DNA of 64,000 nt from UBA2336 sp964419145 (GTDB lineage Bacteria > Bacteroidota > Bacteroidia > Cytophagales > Cyclobacteriaceae), in the NCBI GenBank assembly GCA_964419145.1, contig CAYQOM010000003.1:310001-374000 (forward strand), given 5' to 3'. The number at the start of each line of letters is the position of its first letter. The first letter of the stretch is position 1. A program made the position numbers and the translations under genes. The notes beneath the pieces are model-generated. The model did no database searches and had not been told where the DNA came from. It was given only the letters and a program-made list of their open reading frames with translations. Positions 53,701-60,145 of the stretch are shown here, in pieces.

Positions 53701-54415
53701 CTGCAATAACTAGCAAGCCTCTTCCTGATCCTTTTAGTAAGGTGGTGTGAACCCGAATTAAAAACCACACAAACACAGCAATAGCCAATACTATCAATGA
53801 TACGCCTGCAAATCGAAAGCCTGCATTAATGCCCGATCCCTCCAAAAATGTGCAACGAAAAAGAACCTTATCGTTTAGTATCACTGGTTCCCCGGTGGCC
53901 GCATTCGGGTCAAAAATCGTTACCCGGTAATTTCCAAATAGTGATTCATTCCACCAGGGTTGCAGGTATTCATTTTGAATGGGATATTGTATATCCAACG
54001 GAATGATCGCCAACAGGGAGGCGTGCTCCGTCCACGTCCATTTTTTAATAATAAAATCTCCTGCTGACGTGCGTAGGTGCCGTATTGAAAAATCATCTTG
54101 CGAAAAACGAACAGGTGGCAAAAAATGATTGCCCGTCCATTGAATAAATTCCTGATCAGCCAGTATACAAAAATCGGTAAGTCCGACCGGTGTAAGCTCT
54201 ACAACAGGGCCGTTACTCCATTGCTCCTTCCAGGTAACATTCAGTTCATCAAGTTGTGCAATGTGTTGTTCGAGGCGGTTTGCAATGTGAGGTGTTATGT
54301 GCTTTGCCTCAAGGGGGTTATCTGAAAGGGATAGTACCCAAGTGCCGATTAAGGTCAGCACAACTACGCTAATTAAAAGGGATAACTCGGTTTTAAACTT
54401 CGAAAGAAGCTGCAT
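50768..54415 (-). CDS. Large membrane sensor histidine kinase
   Basis: 1215 residues. The N-terminal ~940 residues contain about eight membrane helices with two extracytoplasmic regions. Then a HAMP linker (about 930-990), the phosphoacceptor HEIKNPLTP (about residue 1007), an N-box NILLNSLQAK, DNGTGID and GSGLGLAIAKQGIEQMGG of the ATP-binding domain. No response regulator gene is adjacent. The gene begins 23 bases downstream of DUF983 and is followed by DsrE. The signal is unknown. Confidence 0.9.
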   Translation of the reverse strand: MQLLSKFKTELSLLISVVVLTLIGTWVLSLSDNPLEAKHITPHIANRLEQHIAQLDELNVTWKEQWSNGPVVELTPVGLTDFCILADQEFIQWTGNHFLPPVRFSQDDFSIRHLRTSAGDFIIKKWTWTEHASLLAIIPLDIQYPIQNEYLQPWWNESLFGNYRVTIFDPNAATGEPVILNDKVLFRCTFLEGSGINAGFRFAGVSLIVLAIAVFVWFLIRVHTTLLKGSGRGLLVIAGGLVLLRLFMILGKFPGDFIFSDVFDPKFFASSELNPSLGDLVLNSVTVTILCFLLAAYTQRIKRKLLELNSSGMNLLMLVLAPVVILFSGLFPFVVIQTIYNNSAITLNISESISFDLLRILSFLAVILSWISAFVFIQLFVRLFLLEAKRVRLIIAGGIGVLIFVLINEATGQDYIPVLFLTIAYVGIIIYFKLYQSLRPFRYQTFTYFFVALGFFSASSLVGLYHFNIGERAQQQFRFANSFLIERDDFGEFLLAEAMEKVAADFFIQSRLSGPFTNREAVKQKVRQVFIPGYFNKYNVGIYLYGTNGESLNESRPQNFSSLLSEFDREALRTTYEGIYFINRPDNESARKYLAVIPIKRSEFSAGYIVLELLLKRVIPNSVYPELLVDNRFQEMFRAQEFSYAIWNKDEIQVQSGEFNYRAGFASVLDQQALFKDGIVQSGFLHTATRDATGRSIVVSSPTPSLIYRVADFSFLIILGLFVLLVLLIIIGLADYVRHEKPLLATRIQLILNLAFFIPLITVSVITLGLTALSNQQQLSNEYEVKSRNFSSEVSNLFMEYEQAGESVSEQNFIQLSKLASLDANLFTAEGRLRFTTQNLVFENQLLAPFINPLALKRIRQGERVFTMDEQVGSLRYFVAYSALNSPLDGSLIGVIGIPFYQSAYLLERMQITVLANILSIFTAIFVVLIIISYWVSRWLTFPLRMITQKLGRISLTQSNQPMEWSSDDEIGIMVREYNQMLASLSDSKQELERNQRERAWREIAQQVAHEIKNPLTPMKLMLQQAERIQESDPKMAEKIKRTIASLLSQVDTLDGIASSFSTFAKMPEPVMRKVELIELVRSVIQLHAATISVSFKSEVQSAWIQADQQLLQRIISNILLNSLQAKQEHVDLQVAVAVTRKENRIVLSVTDNGTGIDAQLQDKIFLPHFSTKKSGSGLGLAIAKQGIEQMGGSIYFESSQGRGTVFYIELPINE

Positions 54416-54437
54416 CCGATAAAGTTAAGAAATAACC

Positions 54438-54815
54438 CTAATCGCGGTAACGGGAATCGTATTTGATTCCACCAAACAAATAGAGGTAAATGATTCGGGA
54501 ATACCGGTAATTGAGTGGAGCGATGAGCAACATAACGGCAATGGATATTCCAACATAGGTCCATTCGGATGGATCCCAAAGCAGGTATAACAAGACACCA
54601 ATAACAGCAATACACGCTACGGTTATGCCATACCCCACATACATGGCTCCCTGGTAAAATCCGGGTTCGGGTTCAAGCCTGATGCCGCAGTGCGGACAGG
54701 TTTCATTCATCACCATAAACCGACTGAGATTGGCAGGAGAATACGTAAACATGTTGCCTTTACGGCATTGCGGACATTTACCCTGCAGCAGGGCCTTGCT
54801 GTAACTTTCTGGCAT
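54438..54815 (-). CDS. DUF983 family protein
   Basis: 125 residues from ATG 54815. Two zinc-ribbon-like pairs, CPQCRKG and CPHCGIRLEPE, are followed by two hydrophobic helices (ITVACIAVIGVLLYLLW and ISIAVMLLIAPLNYRY). DUF983 genes are common in cytochrome-oxidase neighbourhoods. Overlaps the small CxxC gene by 38 bases. Confidence 0.88.
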   Translation of the reverse strand: MPESYSKALLQGKCPQCRKGNMFTYSPANLSRFMVMNETCPHCGIRLEPEPGFYQGAMYVGYGITVACIAVIGVLLYLLWDPSEWTYVGISIAVMLLIAPLNYRYSRIIYLYLFGGIKYDSRYRD

Positions 54816-55029
54816 TCCTACTATGCTTATACCAAACATACCCCAACACCATAATGGCCAGGTAGGGCAAACTTAACAGGTAAAGTATACCGGTATTCAA
54901 ACCGGCTGCTATACCCACATCACCGCTACTCACATTTACTTCCAACTGGGTGCGACACATAGCACACTGTGCCCATGTGGCCGTACCAACCAGAAAAAAC
55001 ACCACCGATAAAATTAATCGCTTCATCAT
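54778..55029 (-). CDS. Small exported CxxC protein
   Basis: 83 residues from ATG 55029. A signal peptide (LILSVVFFLVGTATWAQ) precedes CAMCRTQLE, a CxxC at the mature N-terminus, and one membrane helix follows (LYLLSLPYLAIMVLGYVWY). Position between J/DUF420 and DUF983 suggests a redox or metal role in oxidase assembly. Overlaps the DUF420 stop by three bases (ATGATGA) and the DUF983 start by 38 bases. Confidence 0.75.
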   Translation of the reverse strand: MMKRLILSVVFFLVGTATWAQCAMCRTQLEVNVSSGDVGIAAGLNTGILYLLSLPYLAIMVLGYVWYKHSRNARKLQQGPAAG

Positions 55030-55865
55030 GAAGGGTAGTATGGACTGATCATCAAATATACAATGACACCCGTTACAGCCACGTATAACCACAACGGAAA
55101 TGTGTACCGGGCCAAAGCCTTGTGTTTTTCAAAGTTGCCAGCCAAAGCACGACCCAGGGTAAACAACACTACAGGGATAACAATGACGGACAGTAAAATG
55201 TGCGTGATCAGGATAAAAAAATACACATACCGTATTGCTCCCTCTCCACCATATGGGGTTGAATCGCTGGTCATGTGATACAGGACGTACATGACCAAAA
55301 ATGCGCCCGATAACCCCAGGCAGGTTTTCATCAAGCGTTCATGAAGGGTTCTTTTTCCATTTTTAATGGCCCACACCGCCACCACAAGCAGGATAGCCGT
55401 AAGACCATTAATAGAGGCGTAAATGGGAGGTAAAAAGGTGAGGTCATATCCATCAATTTTTACCCTGAACAAAACGGCCACCACAACAGGTATGATTACC
55501 GATACGGCAATGATGAGTTTGCGATAGGGTTCCTTCAAAGGAATTGAAGAGTACTCTGTGGCCTTATTTCTGCCATGCTCTTCCCATTCCTTCTTTCTTC
55601 TTTGATAAAGGTCAACCAAGTCAGATTGTGATTGTGTTTTACTGTCTTTGATAAAACTTCGATAAAGCATGTCATATTCCTTCTTTCTTTGAGGGTCACG
55701 CAGAACCTCATAAGCCTCAGTAATCTTAATAAACCTTTGGTCAGCTCCAGGTAGTCCACTTTTATCAGGATGATATTGCATTGCGAGACTTCGGTATGCT
55801 TTTTTGATACTCTCGTGATTTGCTCCAAAGTCCAAATTCAAAATGGAATAATAATCATCAATCAT
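55026..55865 (-). CDS. J-domain fused to DUF420 membrane protein
   Basis: 279 residues in one continuous frame. Residues 1-68 form a J domain with YHPDKS (HPD at about 32-34) and the KITEAYEVLRDPQRKKEYD end motif. A charged linker (about 69-113) leads to DUF420 (about 114-279), a four-helix membrane domain with KLIIAVSVIIPVVVAVLF, INGLTAILLVVAVWAIKNGKR and KTCLGLSGAFLVMYVLYH. DUF420 relates to CtaM-like cytochrome oxidase assembly factors. The HPD is intact, so DnaK recruitment is likely. The linker DNA is AT-rich (about 32% GC at 55621-55680). Confidence 0.9.
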   Translation of the reverse strand: MIDDYYSILNLDFGANHESIKKAYRSLAMQYHPDKSGLPGADQRFIKITEAYEVLRDPQRKKEYDMLYRSFIKDSKTQSQSDLVDLYQRRKKEWEEHGRNKATEYSSIPLKEPYRKLIIAVSVIIPVVVAVLFRVKIDGYDLTFLPPIYASINGLTAILLVVAVWAIKNGKRTLHERLMKTCLGLSGAFLVMYVLYHMTSDSTPYGGEGAIRYVYFFILITHILLSVIVIPVVLFTLGRALAGNFEKHKALARYTFPLWLYVAVTGVIVYLMISPYYPS

Positions 55866-56360
55866 TTAGTATCTCTTTAGTATTATTCTGGCCTCCACCA
55901 AAAGTCTGTCAATTTCTTCCCGGTTTTCAGCCTGGTAGATACCCCGGATTCTTCTTTGCTTATCAACAAGCAACAAATCATAAGGTTCGTTCATGAAGAA
56001 ATAACACGTGCGCAATTCTTGCAGGCTGTCGGCAGAAATTCCTGAAATAGAAGTTATCTTAATTTCAGTAGCTGTAAAACCCTCCCGAAGGCGGTCTTCA
56101 AAAGCATTACGTTGCCGATCGCTCCCAACCATGATCAAGGTTAAACTATCAGCGGTCGACCAGCCTGAGCCAGTCAATAATTCGGCTGAGAGGTAATACT
56201 GGCCCGGAGCTGATTCCGGACAACCGCTTATTGCAGGTGGCCCTTCAGCAAATAAGGGTTCTACCTGAAACTCATTCTTTCCGAAAAACTTAAGGAAAAC
56301 AAAAATCAGCACGGGCAATGCCAGCGCCAGAATCAACAAAATAAGTTTAATGCCTTTCAT
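55866..56360 (-). CDS. SCO-position protein lacking copper ligands
   Basis: 164 residues from ATG 56360. An N-terminal membrane segment (LILLILALALPVLIFVFLKFF) is followed by a thioredoxin-like half domain; the C-terminal DLLLVDKQRRIRGIYQAENREEIDRLL matches the end of SCO1/SenC copper chaperones. The order cox subunit IV, SCO, DUF420 is the usual Bacteroidota one, which supports the identity. The CPxxCP-type CxxxC motif and the family histidine are absent. Stop and DUF420 start are adjacent, so the two are coupled. Confidence 0.72.
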   Translation of the reverse strand: MKGIKLILLILALALPVLIFVFLKFFGKNEFQVEPLFAEGPPAISGCPESAPGQYYLSAELLTGSGWSTADSLTLIMVGSDRQRNAFEDRLREGFTATEIKITSISGISADSLQELRTCYFFMNEPYDLLLVDKQRRIRGIYQAENREEIDRLLVEARIILKRY

Positions 56361-56374
56361 CTCAGTAATCACCA

Positions 56375-56407
56375 AAAAAAGAAAGGCTTAAGTTGTTTGC
56401 TTAAGCC
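56375..56407 (-). terminator. Terminator of the cytochrome oxidase operon
   Basis: On the minus strand GGCTTAAG (56407-56400), loop CAAACAA, CTTAAGCC (56392-56385), then TTTCTTTTTTTGG. The long U tract makes it convincing. It lies 26 bases after the subunit IV stop and just before the SCO-position gene. Confidence 0.92.
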
Positions 56408-56432
56408 CTTCCACTGTTTTTAAAAGTTTTGC

Positions 56433-56765
56433 TTAACGCACCAACCCAATTTGAATGCCTTCATACACGAAAGCTACCAGCATCCACACCACAAATACCA
56501 TTGGAATTAAGATTGACCACAACAAAACCTTGGCCTCATAGCGCAAGTGCATGAATTCACCAACAATGTAGGCTGCTTTAACAATCGTCATCAAGATAAA
56601 AGTCCACACGCGAAGATCTTTATACTCATGTGGAACCAAGAAGGCTACCGCAAATTCAAGGAGTGTTACCAAACCTAAAATTCCTGCCACTGTCCAGAGT
56701 TTTTTGATCTTAGCGGTATCCGGAGGAAGTACCGTTATTTGTGGAGTTTCTTCAATATGCGCCAT
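56433..56765 (-). CDS. Cytochrome c oxidase subunit IV family protein
   Basis: 110 residues with three hydrophobic helices: LWTVAGILGLVTLLEFAVAFL, VWTFILMTIVKAAYIVG and LLWSILIPMVFVVWMLVAFVYEG, in the caa3/CoxD pattern. It follows subunit III in the operon and precedes the terminator. Structural subunit of the caa3-type oxidase. Confidence 0.9.
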   Translation of the reverse strand: MAHIEETPQITVLPPDTAKIKKLWTVAGILGLVTLLEFAVAFLVPHEYKDLRVWTFILMTIVKAAYIVGEFMHLRYEAKVLLWSILIPMVFVVWMLVAFVYEGIQIGLVR

Positions 56766-56792
56766 GAGCTATAAGGAATTAATCGTTTTGAA

Positions 56793-57545
56793 TTATACCA
56801 GGTAAAAGAATGTGAACACGAATACCCACACCAGGTCTACAAAGTGCCAGTATAGACCTACCTTCTCCACCATTTCATAATGTCCGCGTCTTTCGTAAAC
56901 ACCTGTAACCGTATTGTAGTAAATCAAGAAGTTCAACATCACACCACTAAACACGTGAAAACCATGAAAGCCTGTAATGAAGAAAAAGAAAGCTGCAAAA
57001 TCAGGAGGACCGTATTGATTGATAGACAGATTCGCTCCAAAAATTTTGGTTCCGTCAGCCAATAAACTACCACCATCGGTTCCATGAATAAAGTGGCTCC
57101 ACTCCCACGCCTGACAGCTTAAGAATGTAAATCCACCAATGATTGTCCAGAGCATCCACTTTTCAACCGCACGCCTGTCCATACGGTGACCAGCTTCCAC
57201 TGCCAACACCATCGTTACGGAACTCATGATCAGGATGAACGTCATCAACCCCACGAAAACAAGGGGAGCATTTAATCCATGGAAAAACGGCACTGCTTCA
57301 AATACCTTTTCAGGGATTGGCCAGTATGCCTGTGAGAACACAAAATCTTCAACGGCACCGGTATACTCCGGGTGTGAAGAACGCACCAGTCCGTAGGTGA
57401 TCAACAACGCGGAAAATGTAAAGGCATCCGAAAGCAGAAAGAACCACATCATGAGTTTGCCATAACTGGCGTTCATCGGAGAAACTCCGCCATCCCATGC
57501 TGATTTTCCGGGTGCTGGTACGGTTACGGTTGAGGTGCTTGCCAT
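56793..57545 (-). CDS. Cytochrome c oxidase subunit III, seven-helix form
   Basis: 250 residues with the Glu/His-rich core of subunit III: MWFFLLSDAFTFSALLITYG, GHRMDRRAVEKWM, FLSCQAWEWSHFIHGTD, FFFITGFHGFHVFSGVMLN and YWHFVDLVWVFVFTFFY. Inner membrane. It follows a shorter subunit III gene, a paired arrangement typical of Bacteroidota caa3 loci. Confidence 0.93.
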   Translation of the reverse strand: MASTSTVTVPAPGKSAWDGGVSPMNASYGKLMMWFFLLSDAFTFSALLITYGLVRSSHPEYTGAVEDFVFSQAYWPIPEKVFEAVPFFHGLNAPLVFVGLMTFILIMSSVTMVLAVEAGHRMDRRAVEKWMLWTIIGGFTFLSCQAWEWSHFIHGTDGGSLLADGTKIFGANLSINQYGPPDFAAFFFFITGFHGFHVFSGVMLNFLIYYNTVTGVYERRGHYEMVEKVGLYWHFVDLVWVFVFTFFYLV

Positions 57546-57566
57546 GGTAAAAAAACAGGTTTTTGT

Positions 57567-58160
57567 TTACGGATTCAATATTAAGAATATGAACAAATAT
57601 AGCCAAAGTCCGCCCAAAAAATGCCAATAGGTGGCGCACATTTCAAGCTGATTCATGCTTTTGGAATGGACATTAAACTTGAAGGTATTTACCCATACAA
57701 TCAGCACAAAAACAAGACCGCTGACCACGTGCAAACCGTGGGCCCATGGAAAAAGCCATAGGAAAGAATGGGACACATTACTGCCTGAAAAGTACTGGTT
57801 TAACTCAACCATTTGGCCATAGGCCATGTACTGCCCCACTAAAAAAGCAATACCCAACATGAAGGATACGCCCAGCGCTATTTTTAGCTGATCAATGTTA
57901 TCGCGCTTTGCCGAGCGAATTGCCCAGATCATGGAAATACTGCTCAAGGCTACGATCACGGTATTTATTTGAAATATCTGAGGCAGAATAATTTCAGCCC
58001 AACCCGCATCGGCACGCTTCACCAGGTAGGCGCTCGTCCACGCACCAAACAACATCACTACGCTAATCATAAAAAGCCAAAGCGCGAACTTCTTTGGGTT
58101 CATCGCCAACGGCCGTTTCGCTTCTTCTACAATTCGTAAATCTTTAATGTCACTGCTCAT
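57567..58160 (-). CDS. Cytochrome c oxidase subunit III, short form
   Basis: 197 residues, five helices: FALWLFMISVVMLFGAWTSAY, QINTVIVALSSISMIWAIRS, VSFMLGIAFLVGQYM, WAHGLHVVSGLVFVLIVW and YWHFLGGLWLYLFIFLIL. Same family as the following gene but shorter, and the two are probably paired subunits. Starts 14 bases after ctaB, so is co-transcribed. Confidence 0.92.
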   Translation of the reverse strand: MSSDIKDLRIVEEAKRPLAMNPKKFALWLFMISVVMLFGAWTSAYLVKRADAGWAEIILPQIFQINTVIVALSSISMIWAIRSAKRDNIDQLKIALGVSFMLGIAFLVGQYMAYGQMVELNQYFSGSNVSHSFLWLFPWAHGLHVVSGLVFVLIVWVNTFKFNVHSKSMNQLEMCATYWHFLGGLWLYLFIFLILNP

Positions 58161-58174
58161 AACACTCCCCTCTT

Positions 58175-59071
58175 TTAAAGTTTATCCATTAGATATGCAA
58201 TCTGCACGATGGGCAGATAGAAAAACGATCCGAACATGATACGCAACGCGCTGGCACGGCTTCCGGTGCGCATCAATGAAAAAGTCTGTGCCAGAAACAA
58301 CACACCGCAAACCGTAACCACTACTGCGGAGTCCATACCGGTTATTCCAAATTTTGCCGGCAACAAACCCAGCGGCAACAGGAACAAGGTATAAATCATG
58401 ATTTGCACAGCGGTGTTAAAGTCCTTCTTGCCTCCGAAAGGAAGTAACTTAAATCCAGCCTTCTTATAGTCATCATCCGCCAGCCAGGCAATTGCCCAGA
58501 AGTGCGGAAACTGCCAGATGAATTGAATACCAAAAATGATCAACGCTTCGTGTGAAATGGTTCCGGTTGCAGCAACCCATCCCAACAGCGGTGGTAACGC
58601 TCCGGGAATGGCACCCACAAATACCGCAATTGAACCTACGCGCTTCAGCGGAGTATACACAAAGCTGTACAGGATCATGGAGATCACGGACAGACCAACG
58701 GTTACCAGATTTGTGTACTGCATGAGAATGCCGATACTCAACACAAAACAGAGTGCTGAAAAAATAAGCGCCTCTTGAACGGATAACCTGCCCGTGGGCA
58801 GTGGTCTGTTCATGGTACGGGTCATCAACTTGTCCAAATCACGTTCAATCACCTGGTTGATCGCAATGGATGAACCGGATAGCAAAAAGCCTCCAATGAA
58901 AAGCATCGATAAGGCTTTCCAATCGATAACCGGTGAAGCCAAGGTAAACCCAAATGCGCACGAGAAGGCCACCAACAATGACAACCTGAATTTGAGCAAC
59001 TCCCAATAGGCTTTAGCCTTGAAGAGTATCCATTGCAAACCGCTTAATGTATCGAGTTGACTGGTGACCAT
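58175..59071 (-). CDS. ctaB: Protohaem IX farnesyltransferase
   Basis: 298 residues, UbiA-type prenyltransferase making haem O. Seven to nine helices. The first Asp-rich motif is NQVIERDLDKLMTRTMNRP and the second is YDDxK-like, seen as ADDDYKKAGFKLLPF. Works directly before CtaA (haem A synthase) in the haem A pathway and is adjacent to it. Starts three bases after ctaA. Confidence 0.95.
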   Translation of the reverse strand: MVTSQLDTLSGLQWILFKAKAYWELLKFRLSLLVAFSCAFGFTLASPVIDWKALSMLFIGGFLLSGSSIAINQVIERDLDKLMTRTMNRPLPTGRLSVQEALIFSALCFVLSIGILMQYTNLVTVGLSVISMILYSFVYTPLKRVGSIAVFVGAIPGALPPLLGWVAATGTISHEALIIFGIQFIWQFPHFWAIAWLADDDYKKAGFKLLPFGGKKDFNTAVQIMIYTLFLLPLGLLPAKFGITGMDSAVVVTVCGVLFLAQTFSLMRTGSRASALRIMFGSFFYLPIVQIAYLMDKL

Positions 59072-59074
59072 GCG

Positions 59075-60091
59075 TTATGATAACACGTGTTTTGTTGTTC
59101 TGTTTAGTTGCAGTGCCAGGTAAAATTCCACACCAAATGTGAGGGTTGCCAGGAGTAAATGCACCGGCTGGAGAAATGGCGGAACCGCAAAATAGGCCAT
59201 CCCCATGCCACTCAAAATGGTGCCCAAAATTAACAGGAATAACGGTAGAACGAAACCCCGGGTAGGCTCACTTTTCCACAGGTTTCTAAGCAAAATGGCA
59301 TGAAAAACCAGAATTACCCATGAAAATGAACGATGGATAATAAAGGTTATGCCAAGAGCTGAAATCCACGCATTCCTGTCGGCTAATTGATTCGTTACCT
59401 CATCCACAACTTCGCGCACCCGTGTGCCTAAAAAAATCTGGATAAATACGAGGGCCAAACAACCCAGTACCCATGGAAAAAGTCCTTGTCCGGAAAATCC
59501 GGTTTCGCCTCTCCCCTCGCGCACCAGGTATATCAACAAGCCCACAATTACCATGGCCAGAAACATATGCACGGTGATGGTCCATGGTGTTAGATTTGTA
59601 GAAACTACAATGGAGCCAATCCATCCCTGAAATCCTACCAACACAAAAGTAAAACCTGCCAGCCAGGTCAACTTTCTGTCTGATTTCCAAAACCGAATCG
59701 AATAAACGAACACGGCAAAAATCAGAAAGCCGATAGCCACGCCCACCAATCGATTCACATATTCAATCCAGGTTTTCACCGGATTGAAATCAGCCTCCTC
59801 TCGAATGGTCTCATCCGTTAAAATCTGGTTTGCTGTCTTTTCGAAACCTAATGCTGTAAGGTAACGGGCAAAGCGCACATTTTTCTCATGGCGGTATTTC
59901 GAATAAAACTCCTTGTAATCGGCAGGTAATTGCTCAACGGATGTAGGCGGCACCCACTGCCCAAAACATTTTGGCCAATCCGGGCAGCCCATACCCGCTC
60001 CGGTACTGCGTACAACTCCGCCCACCAGAATCAAAATATAAACAGCAACGAGTGTAGAGAGGCTTAACCGATAAAAACCGCGGTGACCCAT
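59075..60091 (-). CDS. ctaA: Haem A synthase
   Basis: 338 residues from ATG 60091; a TTG start at 60109 is in frame but lies inside the terminator hairpin at 60105-60134, so I reject it. The opening GGVVRSTGAGMGCPDWPKCFGQWVP carries the conserved loop cysteines, and ITVHMFLAMVIVGLLIY, FIIHRSFSWVILVFHAIL and PVHLLLATLTFGVEF contain the haem-ligand histidines. Inner membrane. Coupled to ctaB. Confidence 0.94.
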   Translation of the reverse strand: MGHRGFYRLSLSTLVAVYILILVGGVVRSTGAGMGCPDWPKCFGQWVPPTSVEQLPADYKEFYSKYRHEKNVRFARYLTALGFEKTANQILTDETIREEADFNPVKTWIEYVNRLVGVAIGFLIFAVFVYSIRFWKSDRKLTWLAGFTFVLVGFQGWIGSIVVSTNLTPWTITVHMFLAMVIVGLLIYLVREGRGETGFSGQGLFPWVLGCLALVFIQIFLGTRVREVVDEVTNQLADRNAWISALGITFIIHRSFSWVILVFHAILLRNLWKSEPTRGFVLPLFLLILGTILSGMGMAYFAVPPFLQPVHLLLATLTFGVEFYLALQLNRTTKHVLS

Positions 60092-60097
60092 ACGTGG

Positions 60098-60134
60098 TAA
60101 AACAAACAAGGTTAGCCTTTTGACTAACCTTGTT
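60098..60134 (-). terminator. Terminator of coxA
   Basis: ACAAGGTTAG (60106-60115) and CTAACCTTGT (60124-60133) form a 10-bp stem with an 8-base loop. On the minus strand it is followed by TTGTTTTACC. It lies between coxA (stop 60146) and ctaA (start 60091) and may only be partial, as the ctaA operon could also be read through. Confidence 0.78.
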
Positions 60135-60145
60135 CGCTGTAGTGA

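Noticed and set aside
56793..58160. Recent duplication of subunit III genes
   Set aside because: The two proteins differ in length and sequence and this pairing is the normal arrangement for caa3-type clusters in the phylum.
60092..60109. TTG start of ctaA at 60109
   Set aside because: It falls in the stem of the terminator at 60105-60134; ATG 60091 gives the usual N-terminus.
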